Assembly: GCA_025352845.1 (NCBI GenBank)
Contig: JANXSC010000194.1
Coordinates: 1-7,143 of the forward strand
Direction of reading: 5' to 3'
Length of the DNA: 7,143 nucleotides
Source of the DNA: Opitutaceae bacterium
GTDB taxonomy: Bacteria; Verrucomicrobiota; Verrucomicrobiia; Opitutales; Opitutaceae
Shown here: positions 1-4,937 of the stretch, piece by piece
Layout: each line of letters begins with the position of its first letter
Numbering within the stretch: position 1 is the stretch's first letter
The notes under the pieces: model-generated
Seen by the model: only the letters and a program-made list of their open reading frames with translations
Databases searched by the model: none
What the model was told of the DNA's origin: nothing
Position numbers and translations under genes: made by a program

Positions 1-110
1 TGGCGGCGTCGATCGGAGGCGCTTTCTACATCGCATCGGTGCCTTCGTCGTTGCCCGCGTTTCTGCGCTCCGCGCCTTCGACGCCTGACACGGAAAAAAT
101 ACTGTCTGAG

Positions 111-137
111 TTCCGTGTTTTCCGTGTGTTCCGTGGG
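111..137. repeat. 9-bp tandem repeat, three units of TTCCGTGNN
   Basis: TTCCGTG occurs at 111, 120 and 129 with an exact 9-base period (TTCCGTGTT, TTCCGTGTG, TTCCGTGGG). It lies in the leader of the TolB-like gene. The earliest possible GTG start of that frame (115) falls inside it, which argues against that start. Similar short GTG-rich period-9 runs occur between genes in many environmental genomes. No function is assigned. The rest of 1-198 shows no supported gene: frames running through it either stop at 86-88 or run on into the downstream gene without family character. Confidence 0.75.
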
Positions 138-198
138 CCACCATCATTCACTTCTTCGTCAGGTGCCGGCTTCAAAATTAGTGGCAAAAAATTTCTCT

Positions 199-1740
199 AT
201 GAAACTTCACCCCCGTCTTTTCGCTCTCGTTTCCCTTATCTCACTGTCCGCTCTCGCCGCACCCGTCGGCCAGTTCGACGATCACGCCGATATCGGCGCG
301 CCGAAGATCGCTGGCTCCGCCACCTACGATGCTGCGGCGCAGACCTACACCTTGACCGCCGGCGGCACTAACATGTGGGCCACGCGCGATGAGTTTCACT
401 TCGCCTACAAAAAACTGCAGGGCGACTTCATCGTCCGCGCCCGGATCGAGTTCGTCGGCCCGGGCGTCGATCCGCACCGCAAGGTCGGCTGGATCGCGCG
501 CGCGACGCTCGACGCCGATTCGCCCTACGTCGACGGCACCGAGCACGGCGACCGCAAGCTGACCTCGCTCCAGTTTCGGAAAAGCAAGGGCGCGATCACC
601 GAGCAGACACAGTTGAAGGTCACGCACGCCGACGTCCTCCAGCTTGAGCGCCGCGGGAACACCTACATTTTTTCCGCCGCGAAAAACGGCGAGGTCTTCG
701 AGTCCGCCGAGCTCGAGGATTTCGATCTCGGCGAGGAGCCGTTCGTCGGCCTCTTCCTCTGCTCGCACAATCCCGAGGTAAAGGAGCAGGCGATCTTCCA
801 CGATGTCCGCGTCATCAAGCCCGTGAAGGTCGGCTTCACGCCCTACCGCGACTTCATCGGCAGCCAGCTGGAAATCCTCGATGTTCACACCGGCAAACTC
901 GAAGTCATCTACCAGTCGAAGGAGCCGTTCGAAGCGCCCAATTGGTTTCCCGACGGAAAGACGCTGCTCTGGAACGTGAGCGGTCGCGCCCCCGGCTGGG
1001 GCGTGCTGCGCCTCTTCGATCTCACGACGCGCACGCCGCGAACCTTCGACACCGATTTCGCGAAGCGCAACAACAACGACCACGTGCTCTCCTTCGACGG
1101 CCAGCAGCTCGGCATCTCCCATCAAGGGCCCGAGACCAACGGCCGCTCCGCCGTTTACGTCCTACCCGCGACCGGCGGCAAGCCGCGGCTCGTCACGCCG
1201 AAATTTCCCTCCTACCTCCACGGCTGGTCGCCCGACGCGAAGTGGCTCGTCTTCACCGGCGGTCGCAAGGAGGCGTCGAACCCCACCGGCCCCGACAAAT
1301 ACGACATCTACAAAATCCTCGCCGACGGCACCGGCGAAGAAATCCGCCTCACGTCCACGGAAGGTCTGAGCGACGGCCCCGAGTTTTCGCCCGACGGCCG
1401 GTGGATTTATTTCAACTCCACCCGCACCGGCCTGATGCAGCTCTGGCGCATGCGGCCCGACGGCTCCGCGCCCGAGCAGCTCACGAACGACGGTTTCAAC
1501 GACTGGTTCCCCCACGTCTCGCCCGACGGAAAATGGATCGCCTTCATCTCCTACCTCAAGGGCGACGTGAAGCCCGACGACCATCCCTACTACAAACACG
1601 CCTACCTCCGCCTCATGCCCGCCGCCGGCGGCCCCGCGAAAGTGATCGCCTACATTTACGGCGGCCAGGGCACCATTAACGTCCCGAGCTGGTCCCCCGA
1701 CAGCCGGCGCATCGCGTTCGTGACGAATAGCGATTTGTAG
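199..1740 (+). CDS. Secreted concanavalin-like / TolB-type propeller (PD40) protein
   Basis: This predicted exported protein of 513 residues has two parts. Residues 1-20 form a signal peptide (MKLHPRLF, hydrophobic core, cleavage near ALA-AP). Residues about 21-207 look like a DUF1349/laminin-type beta-sandwich: DDHADIG, NMWATRDEFHF, a GDF strand, HRKVGW, TSLQFRK. The rest is a TolB-like beta-propeller with PD40 motifs at about 249 (WFPDGKTLLW), 342 (WSPDAKWLVF), 396 (FSPDGRWIYF), 440 (VSPDGKWIAF) and 498 (WSPDSRRIAF). It ends normally after the last blade. The ATG at 199 is preferred over the upstream GTG at 115 because it starts directly at the signal peptide and the upstream codons lie in a repeat; no strong Shine-Dalgarno is visible. 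No pal or tol genes adjoin, so it is not the classical TolB. A periplasmic ligand- or carbohydrate-binding role is inference. Such proteins are often annotated as 'biopolymer transporter TolB'. Confidence 0.88.
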   Translation: MKLHPRLFALVSLISLSALAAPVGQFDDHADIGAPKIAGSATYDAAAQTYTLTAGGTNMWATRDEFHFAYKKLQGDFIVRARIEFVGPGVDPHRKVGWIARATLDADSPYVDGTEHGDRKLTSLQFRKSKGAITEQTQLKVTHADVLQLERRGNTYIFSAAKNGEVFESAELEDFDLGEEPFVGLFLCSHNPEVKEQAIFHDVRVIKPVKVGFTPYRDFIGSQLEILDVHTGKLEVIYQSKEPFEAPNWFPDGKTLLWNVSGRAPGWGVLRLFDLTTRTPRTFDTDFAKRNNNDHVLSFDGQQLGISHQGPETNGRSAVYVLPATGGKPRLVTPKFPSYLHGWSPDAKWLVFTGGRKEASNPTGPDKYDIYKILADGTGEEIRLTSTEGLSDGPEFSPDGRWIYFNSTRTGLMQLWRMRPDGSAPEQLTNDGFNDWFPHVSPDGKWIAFISYLKGDVKPDDHPYYKHAYLRLMPAAGGPAKVIAYIYGGQGTINVPSWSPDSRRIAFVTNSDL

Positions 1741-1887
1741 AGCACGGGACTTTAACGTCTACCCGAGCAAATCCATCTCATCGGACTCACTGCGAGGACT
1801 TCAACCTTGCGCCATCGCTGCTTCCACGGCTCGCTGCCTTCATGTCCCCGTGCGCAGTAAGGCAATCGGGTAAGGGCAAATAAGACT
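1741..1887. other. Intergenic segment left of the cassette array, possible attI-like relic
   Basis: No gene is visible in these 147 bases. There is no strong terminator after the TolB-like gene. A short inverted pair ACTGCG (1789-1794) / CGCAGT (1853-1858) is present. The last ~40 bases read CGCAG, then GGCAATCGGG, then AAATAAGACT before a GTTAGGC core. From memory this loosely resembles the distal part of the class 1 attI site, but there is no adjacent integrase gene and no convincing RYYYAAC partner box for an attC. It is either a degenerate attI/attC or simply chromosomal DNA at the cassette boundary. Confidence 0.3.
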
Positions 1888-1894
1888 GTTAGGC
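1888..1894 (+). other. Left cassette boundary core site GTTAGGC
   Basis: This perfect GTTRRRY core lies 5 bases before the ATG at 1900, the same arrangement as at the other two cassettes. It should be the R' core of the recombination site preceding cassette 1. The AGG inside the core sits 6 bases before the ATG and could serve as a minimal ribosome-binding site. The left partner of the site is not recognisable. Confidence 0.6.
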
Positions 1895-1899
1895 AAAAG

Positions 1900-2229
1900 A
1901 TGTCACCTCAACACACTCTCGCCGACATTTACGGCCCGTGGGTAGAGCCCGCCTGGGAGAGCGGGCTTATCGATCGAGTGCGTGCGGCGTGGAATAGGCC
2001 GGTCGCAAGCCTCAGCAATCACGAGTTGGCCACGTGTCTGCGGCAGAAACTTGCGATCGATGATGTGCTGGTCATCGCGAAGGAAAGAGTCGCATCAGGA
2101 TCTGTCGACGACTCAGAGATGCACGACACGGAGCTTCGCGACGCAATCGAAGAGACGGAATATTGGTGCCGAGCAGATGACGAGGATCGCCGCATCAGAG
2201 GGCTGCCGCCGCGCAAGAAAAATGCCTAA
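1900..2229 (+). CDS. Cassette 1: 109-aa hypothetical protein, weak CdiI_2-type immunity resemblance
   Basis: This small, acidic, probably cytoplasmic protein has no signal peptide or membrane segment. Its layout is a DIYGPW..PAWESGLIDRV start, an AWNRPVASLSNHELATCLRQ helix, then LAIDDVLVIAKERV, followed by a charged helix and a basic tail (RKKNA). The pattern 'short basic stretch, SLS..EL...LRQ..., ID.VL..A.ERV' recalls the CdiI_2 family of contact-dependent-growth-inhibition immunity proteins. That match is from memory and is weak. No toxin partner is in the window, which is usual for orphan immunity genes carried in cassettes. The stop codon TAA lies inside the GCCTAAC box of the following attC, a hallmark of tightly packed integron cassettes. 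The ATG at 1900, 5 bases after the core site, is the chosen start. Its base composition is less GC-rich than the flanking secreted-protein genes. Confidence 0.75.
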   Translation: MSPQHTLADIYGPWVEPAWESGLIDRVRAAWNRPVASLSNHELATCLRQKLAIDDVLVIAKERVASGSVDDSEMHDTELRDAIEETEYWCRADDEDRRIRGLPPRKKNA

Positions 2230-2337
2230 CCATCCGCCAGAGCCAACGCTCACCGCCCGTCCTTTTCCGTCCATGACAGCCTCGCTCCAATCTCCGTCCT
2301 CGCTCTCGGTGAGCGCGGCTCATCTTGAACGTTGAGC
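2224..2337 (+). other. attC site 1 (114 bp)
   Basis: R'' is GCCTAAC (2224-2230) and R' is GTTGAGC (2331-2337); both fit RYYYAAC/GTTRRRY. The arms pair imperfectly and the inner stem is perfect: CGCTCACCG (2247-2255) with CGGTGAGCG (2307-2315), extended outward by AGAGCC (2239-2244) with GGCTCA (2317-2322). The loop is about 51 bases. Unpaired bases between stem blocks are expected, because integrases recognise the folded bottom strand by extrahelical bases. Confidence 0.85.
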
Positions 2338-2345
2338 AAAATTGC

Positions 2346-2840
2346 ATGACGAAGGTCCGCAAGAAAGATGATAAGCCCGCCGCGCTCGATCACGCGCTGT
2401 ATGAGATAGAGATGCTTTCGCATGCTCTCCTCGCGCTATGCCGCCCGGGAATTGCGCCGGGCGCAGACGGAAGTGCTTGGCTCGAGGTTTTTGCAATCCA
2501 CGCACGAAATCTGAATGAGTTCTTCGCGAAGGAGGAAGAGGGTGGCGGTCTTATGAAGCCGCATCATTTCGTTTCGTGGACTTATCCTTACGCATTCGAT
2601 GCCAAGCTCGCTCGACGCGCGAGTAGCCAGATCGCACATCTCACCTACGACCGAGAGCGACCAGAAGAGAAGACTTCATGGCCGTTCCAGCAGCACTTCA
2701 CCACACTTCGCGAGCAGTCGCTTGCTTTCTTGCGCGCGGTCAGAGTTGTCGACGCATTGATGGCGTATCACGCGAATCGGGCGAGGACTGATCGGTTGCT
2801 CGACGTTTTGCCGCGCATCCATTTTGAAGCCGCACCGTGA
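2346..2840 (+). CDS. Cassette 2: 164-aa hypothetical protein with HARNL and HLTY motifs
   Basis: This predicted cytoplasmic, mostly alpha-helical protein has no signal peptide or membrane span. Recognisable stretches are LYEIEMLSHALLAL near the N-terminus, a FAIHARNLNEFF helix, a SWTYPYAFDAKLARRASSQ segment, and AHLTYDRE, followed by a C-terminal helical half. The HARNL...FF and HLTY elements recur in uncharacterised small proteins from environmental bacteria. I cannot attach a function. The ATG at 2346 is taken as the start, eight bases after the GTTGAGC core. The in-frame TTG at 2325 lies inside the attC site and would add only core-site-encoded residues. The stop codon falls in the first unit of a perfect 20-bp tandem repeat. 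A role in stress, defence or toxin inhibition would fit cassette cargo in general, but nothing in the sequence shows it. Confidence 0.75.
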   Translation: MTKVRKKDDKPAALDHALYEIEMLSHALLALCRPGIAPGADGSAWLEVFAIHARNLNEFFAKEEEGGGLMKPHHFVSWTYPYAFDAKLARRASSQIAHLTYDRERPEEKTSWPFQQHFTTLREQSLAFLRAVRVVDALMAYHANRARTDRLLDVLPRIHFEAAP

Positions 2841-2863
2841 AAATTGAAGCCGCACCGTGAAAA
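2824..2863. repeat. Perfect 20-bp tandem duplication over the cassette 2 stop codon
   Basis: TTGAAGCCGCACCGTGAAAA occurs at 2824-2843 and again, identical and without a gap, at 2844-2863. The first unit encodes the last residues (EAAP) and the TGA stop of cassette 2. The second unit is untranslated, between the stop and the attC. It looks like a recent slippage or replication duplication. Confidence 0.95.
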
Positions 2864-2870
2864 GCAAAAG

Positions 2871-2921
2871 GCCCAGCAAGGCGCCAGAGCCAACGACCGT
2901 GGCTCATCTTGAACGTTCGGC
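2871..2921 (+). other. attC site 2 (51 bp, degenerate)
   Basis: The left box is GCCCAGC (2871-2877), one base off RYYYAAC, followed by the usual AAGG. The right core is GTTCGGC (2915-2921), keeping the GTT cleavage triplet but with a C where a purine is expected. The inner stem is perfect: GAGCCA (2887-2892) with TGGCTC (2900-2905) around a 7-base loop. The right arm is identical to that of attC 1 over 17 bases. This is a short attC and possibly reduced in activity. Confidence 0.75.
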
Positions 2922-2926
2922 AAAAT

Positions 2927-3337
2927 ATGAAGGCCGTCACGGACCATTCGCTCCTTCGTCTCGCGGCTCTAGCTGCGGCACCCATCGGCGCCGTGGGCTC
3001 TTTGGTGTTCATGTTCCGAGTGGGGCATCGGAATCCGTCCGCCATCTTAATGGGTATTTTCACACTGTGGGTGCTCGCCCCTTTTATTGCCATGGCGTGG
3101 ACTCCTCGGTGTCTCAAGCACCGGCCGTCTCTTGCTCAAGTCACATTTCAGGTCCTCACCTTAGTCCTGACACTGGGTTCTTTGCTCGTCTACGGCGAGG
3201 TGGCGTTCGGCGCTCCTCGTCCGCAACCGGCTTTCATGTTTCTCGTCGTTCCGTTTGCCTCATTACTGCTCATCGGCGTAGCCCTGCTCATCGCTACTTT
3301 TGCATCTCGCGCATCACGAAACGAACCAAATGCCTAA
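2927..3337 (+). CDS. Cassette 3: 136-aa four-helix inner-membrane protein, unknown function
   Basis: This small integral membrane protein has four predicted hydrophobic segments: about residues 10-30 (LLRLAALAAAPIGAVGSLVF), 42-57 (ILMGIFTLWVLAPFIA), 74-90 (FQVLTLVLTLGSLLVY) and 103-124 (FMFLVVPFASLLLIGVALLI). It has short basic loops and a C-terminal tail (RASRNEPNA). Small four-helix proteins of this kind are common cassette cargo and can be immunity, transport or stress proteins; no family signature is visible. The ATG at 2927, five bases after the GTTCGGC core, is chosen. The in-frame TTG at 2909 lies inside the attC arm. The stop TAA is embedded in GCCTAAC (3332-3338), as in cassette 1, so the right boundary of the cassette coding part is preserved. 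Confidence 0.72.
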   Translation: MKAVTDHSLLRLAALAAAPIGAVGSLVFMFRVGHRNPSAILMGIFTLWVLAPFIAMAWTPRCLKHRPSLAQVTFQVLTLVLTLGSLLVYGEVAFGAPRPQPAFMFLVVPFASLLLIGVALLIATFASRASRNEPNA

Positions 3338-3341
3338 CAAG
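3332..3341 (+). other. attC site 3, left half only (GCCTAACAAG)
   Basis: GCCTAACAAG is the canonical R'' box plus the start of the L'' box. No paired arm or GTTRRRY core follows in a normal position: GTTGAAG at 3360 is not a fit and is too close. The site is cut off within a few bases of the left box. The DNA that follows leads into an IS110-type transposase fragment, suggesting insertion or deletion at the attC. Confidence 0.65.
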
Positions 3342-3404
3342 TAGGAATGAGAAGGCGTAGTTGAAGCCTCGCGCGAGTGCGCGAAAAATCCCAAACTATG
3401 CCCT

Positions 3405-3531
3405 ATGAACCCCGCGCAGATTACCATTGGCCTAGACCTCGGAGACCGCCGGCACACCGCCAAGGCTTCGCACTTGTCGCGGTCTCGGACGAGAACCTCG
3501 CCGAGGAAATGATCGTCAACACCCGCGAGTC
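3405..3531 (+). pseudogene. IS110-family transposase N-terminal fragment, frameshifted
   Basis: ATG at 3405 opens MNPAQITIGLDLGDRRHT, the typical start of IS110-family DEDD transposases; the first catalytic Asp lies in GLDLGD. Around 3453-3470 the reading frame shifts by one: the continuation ALVAVSDENLAEEMIVNTRES is found in another frame from 3470, matching the next strand and the 'NTRE' region of the family. The match ends near 3531, where antitoxin-like sequence begins, so only about 42 of the usual 300-400 codons remain. The remaining DDE residues and the C-terminal Ser domain are absent. An inverted pair TCGCGC-GAGT-GCGCGA (3369-3384) lies just upstream and may be part of the element's left end. 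IS110 elements carry a bridge RNA in a non-coding end, but the 66 bases here are too short to hold a complete one. Confidence 0.72.
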
Positions 3532-3570
3532 CACATCCACGCCGCGATTCGGAAAGAATTTGGACTGTCG
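3529..3570 (+). pseudogene. Antitoxin C-terminal remnant (duplicate of the 3754 antitoxin tail)
   Basis: In the frame beginning at 3529 the sequence reads VHIHAAIRKEFGLS. The intact antitoxin ends VYAHSAIRKEFGLS at 3912-3951. At DNA level the block GCGAT-CGGAAAGAATTTGG is nearly identical between the two copies. Here the codon after LS is not a stop, the front of the gene is replaced by the transposase fragment, and the toxin gene is missing, so it is clearly non-functional. Confidence 0.8.
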
Positions 3571-3578
3571 TCTGCCGC

Positions 3579-3671
3579 TCAATACTCCGCCGACACCGTC
3601 ACCTTCCACCTTCCACGTGCGCGGCTCGCGGAGGTAGATGCGGCGGGGGCCGGTGCAGTCGGCGTTTAGTC
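3579..3671 (-). pseudogene. TonB-dependent receptor 3' tail, second small copy
   Basis: On the minus strand this encodes NADCTGPRRIYLREPRTWKV, followed after a 7-base duplication (GTGGAAG repeated) by VTVSAEY and a stop. It matches the last ~30 codons of the larger receptor fragment ending at 4293 (NADFTGPRRIYLREPRTWKV, then TLSAEF). Similarity fades near 3671. The extra 7 bases shift the frame, so even the tail is broken. Confidence 0.82.
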
Positions 3672-3718
3672 TGCGCATCGTCCACGAGGTTAATCTCACC
3701 ATCGAACGAAGAGCCCGC

Positions 3719-3748
3719 TTGCCAACACCAACACGAGGGTCATATTTT
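3719..3748 (+). promoter_or_regulatory. Candidate leaderless promoter of the toxin-antitoxin operon
   Basis: TTGCCA (3719-3724) and TATTTT (3743-3748) are separated by 18 bases. The -10-like element ends five bases before the antitoxin ATG at 3754, so transcription would begin at or next to the A of the start codon. No Shine-Dalgarno precedes the ATG, consistent with a leaderless mRNA. This is predicted from pattern only. Confidence 0.4.
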
Positions 3749-3753
3749 ACCCC

Positions 3754-3954
3754 ATGCCGACAGCAAAATTGAAGCGCCGCAGCTTTAGAGCCGAAGCCCT
3801 CCGATTGGTGCGTGGTCTCCCGGGATCGTCGTCGTGGGATGAACTCATGTATCGCATATACGTGCGTCAGAAAATCGAGGCTGGGCTGGCGGACCTCCGG
3901 TCAGGTCGGGTCTACGCCCACTCCGCGATCCGGAAAGAATTTGGGCTATCGTGA
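3754..3954 (+). CDS. Type II antitoxin of a RelE/ParE-type module
   Basis: This 66-residue protein has a basic start (MPTAKLKRRSFRAEAL), then LVRGLPGSSSWDELMYRIYVRQKIEAGLADLRSG with the 'WDELMYxIYVRQKIEAGLAD' block typical of short antitoxins paired with RelE/ParE toxins. It ends in VYAHSAIRKEFGLS. The C-terminal part would wrap the toxin, and the N-terminal part probably mediates dimerisation or operator binding. It lies directly upstream of the toxin with a 4-base GTGA overlap, implying translational coupling. Autoregulation by the antitoxin-toxin complex is usual in such modules. A degraded copy of its last 14 codons lies at 3529-3570. The ATG at 3754 is the only sensible start. No ribosome-binding site is visible, and a -10-like element five bases upstream suggests a leaderless message. 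Confidence 0.82.
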   Translation: MPTAKLKRRSFRAEALRLVRGLPGSSSWDELMYRIYVRQKIEAGLADLRSGRVYAHSAIRKEFGLS

Positions 3955-4238
3955 ATATCGCATGGTCGGCGGAAGCTCGGAAGGCTCTCCGGTCGATCCA
4001 CAAGTTTATCGCTCAGGATTCTGGGTTTTATGCGGCCCGAATGGTGGAGCGCATCGTCGAGCGAGTGGAGCGCGCCGCGATCGCTCCGTCGCAGGGGCAT
4101 CCCGTGCACGAGTATCCCGAAAAACCGCTGAAGGAAGTGCACGAGTCACCCTATCGCATCATCTATGAATTTTCAGGAGACGAATTGCGGGTCGTGACCA
4201 TCGTTCACTTCAAACAGCAACTTCAGCCAAAGGGATAA
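3951..4238 (+). CDS. Type II toxin, RelE/ParE family
   Basis: This 95-residue protein starts with GTG at 3951, whose last bases form the TGA stop of the antitoxin. Family features are the start IAWSAEARKALRSIHKFIAQ, the long helix AARMVERIVERVERA, the GHPVHEY turn, LKEVHESPYRIIYEF (the conserved 'yRIiYe' strand) and the C-terminal strand VVTIVHFKQQL. Length and layout match complete ParE/RelE toxins: ParE types poison DNA gyrase, RelE types cleave ribosome-bound mRNA. The sequence does not decide between them; absence of an obvious RelE catalytic Arg/Lys/Tyr set at the very C-terminus and the general look favour ParE-like. The gene appears intact, so the module may be active and could stabilise the accessory region. 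It converges on the receptor fragment 54 bases downstream; no terminator is visible between them. Confidence 0.86.
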   Translation: MNIAWSAEARKALRSIHKFIAQDSGFYAARMVERIVERVERAAIAPSQGHPVHEYPEKPLKEVHESPYRIIYEFSGDELRVVTIVHFKQQLQPKG

Positions 4239-4292
4239 CCCAGAGGAATGCGCAGCGTTGTCAGCCGCCAGCGTCATCCCGCGCCCGCCCCC

Positions 4293-4937
4293 TCAAAACT
4301 CCGCCGAAAGCGTCACCTTCCATGTGCGGGGCTCGCGGAGGTAGATGCGGCGGGGGCCGGTGAAGTCGGCGTTGTAGCGCGCGAGGCTGTCGCGATCGGC
4401 GTTAAAGATGTTGCGGCCGTTGACTTGGACTCCGACCGGCACCTTGTGCCACGGGAGGCGGAAGCGGTAGCCGACAAAGGCGTCGGTGAAAAGCGTCGCT
4501 TTGGTGAAGTAATCTCTGCCCGTGCCGCCGGCGCTTGCGGCGCGGGTGTCGGTCTGGCTGAAGGTGCCGGATTGGAAACGCCCGGCCGCGCCGACGAAGA
4601 GGCCCTTGAGCCGGTCGCCCACCCAGCCGCCGCCGTCGAACTTGTAGCGGGTGGTCAGCGTCGCCTTGTGCGGAATCGAGCCGAAGCCCTGCTCCTGCGC
4701 GACGGCGCGGCCGTCGAGTTCGTTGTTCTGGATCGTGGTGATGTTGCTCTCGATGGTGGCGAGCAGCGCGGCGTTGCCGGCGGCAAGCGCGCGCCACTCA
4801 GGGAATTTCACGGCGTAATACGCGTAGCCCTCGGCGAAGAAATTTTCGCGGTCGCGCGAGGAGTGCGAGTAGTTGGCGCGGATCGTCCAGTTGCGCGTGG
4901 GATTGGCGATGAGCTCGAACTCCACGCCCTTGCTACC
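4293..4937 (-). pseudogene. TonB-dependent receptor, C-terminal 214-codon fragment
   Basis: The minus strand encodes the final beta-barrel strands of a TonB-dependent outer-membrane receptor. It opens with SKGVEFELIANPTRNW and IRANYSHSS, has GSIPHKATLTTRYKF, VGAAGRFQSGTF, LFTDAFVGYRFRLPW and VGVQVNGRNIFNADRD in the middle, and ends with YNADFTGPRRIYLREPRTWK and SAEF; the terminal Phe is the usual outer-membrane insertion signal. Complete receptors of this type run to 700-1000 or more residues, so the signal peptide, TonB box, plug and most of the barrel are missing. No start codon belongs to it: codons upstream of the Ser-Lys-Gly belong in another frame to the adjacent 717-aa gene. It is a remnant. 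Opitutaceae carry many such receptors with this ending, which supports the taxonomic guess. Confidence 0.85.

Larger units (their letters stand above)
1888..3341 (+). mobile_element. Integron gene-cassette array (three cassettes, no local integrase)
   Basis: Three small genes in one orientation are each preceded by a GTTRRRY-like core a few bases before the start codon: GTTAGGC at 1888, GTTGAGC at 2331, GTTCGGC at 2915. Two are followed by GCCTAAC overlapping their stop codon (2224, 3332). Each core is followed directly by AAAA. Using cleavage inside the GTT, the cassettes are about 1889-2331, 2332-2915 and 2916 to a broken end near 3341. The two internal attC sites share 17 identical bases (2317-2333 and 2901-2917) and 14 more in the left arm (2235-2248 and 2882-2895). 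That similarity is typical of sedentary chromosomal integrons. No intI lies in the window, so a CALIN (cluster of attC sites lacking an integrase) or the distal part of an integron fits best. Confidence 0.8.

Noticed and set aside
1..110. 3' end of an upstream gene
   Set aside because: A frame stopping at 86-88 exists, but its residues show no family character and only 28 codons are visible.
115..198. GTG start at 115 for the TolB-like gene
   Set aside because: The extra 28 residues come from the repeat and precede a perfect signal peptide at 199.
241..1125. Minus-strand open frame opposite the TolB-like gene
   Set aside because: Low-complexity Ala/Glu/Val composition, antisense to a well-supported propeller gene.
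2224..2337. attC 1 stem as a transcription terminator
   Set aside because: The loop is about 51 bases and no U-tract follows; R boxes and a shared arm with attC 2 explain it better.
2325..2345. TTG starts at 2325 and 2909 for cassettes 2 and 3
   Set aside because: Both lie inside attC arms and encode the same MNV-x-QN string from the core site; the ATGs just after the core are the usual cassette starts.
3360..3366. GTTGAAG as the right core of attC 3
   Set aside because: It breaks GTTRRRY at the last base, and the site would be only about 35 bp with no pairing arms.
3345..3404. Complete IS110 bridge RNA upstream of the transposase relic
   Set aside because: Only about 60 bases lie between the attC half-site and the ATG; the short hairpin at 3369-3384 alone is not enough support.
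3421..3702. 93-codon minus-strand frame containing RRIYLREPRTWK as a gene
   Set aside because: It is a receptor tail with a 7-base frameshifting duplication running on into unrelated antisense sequence, so it is a remnant.
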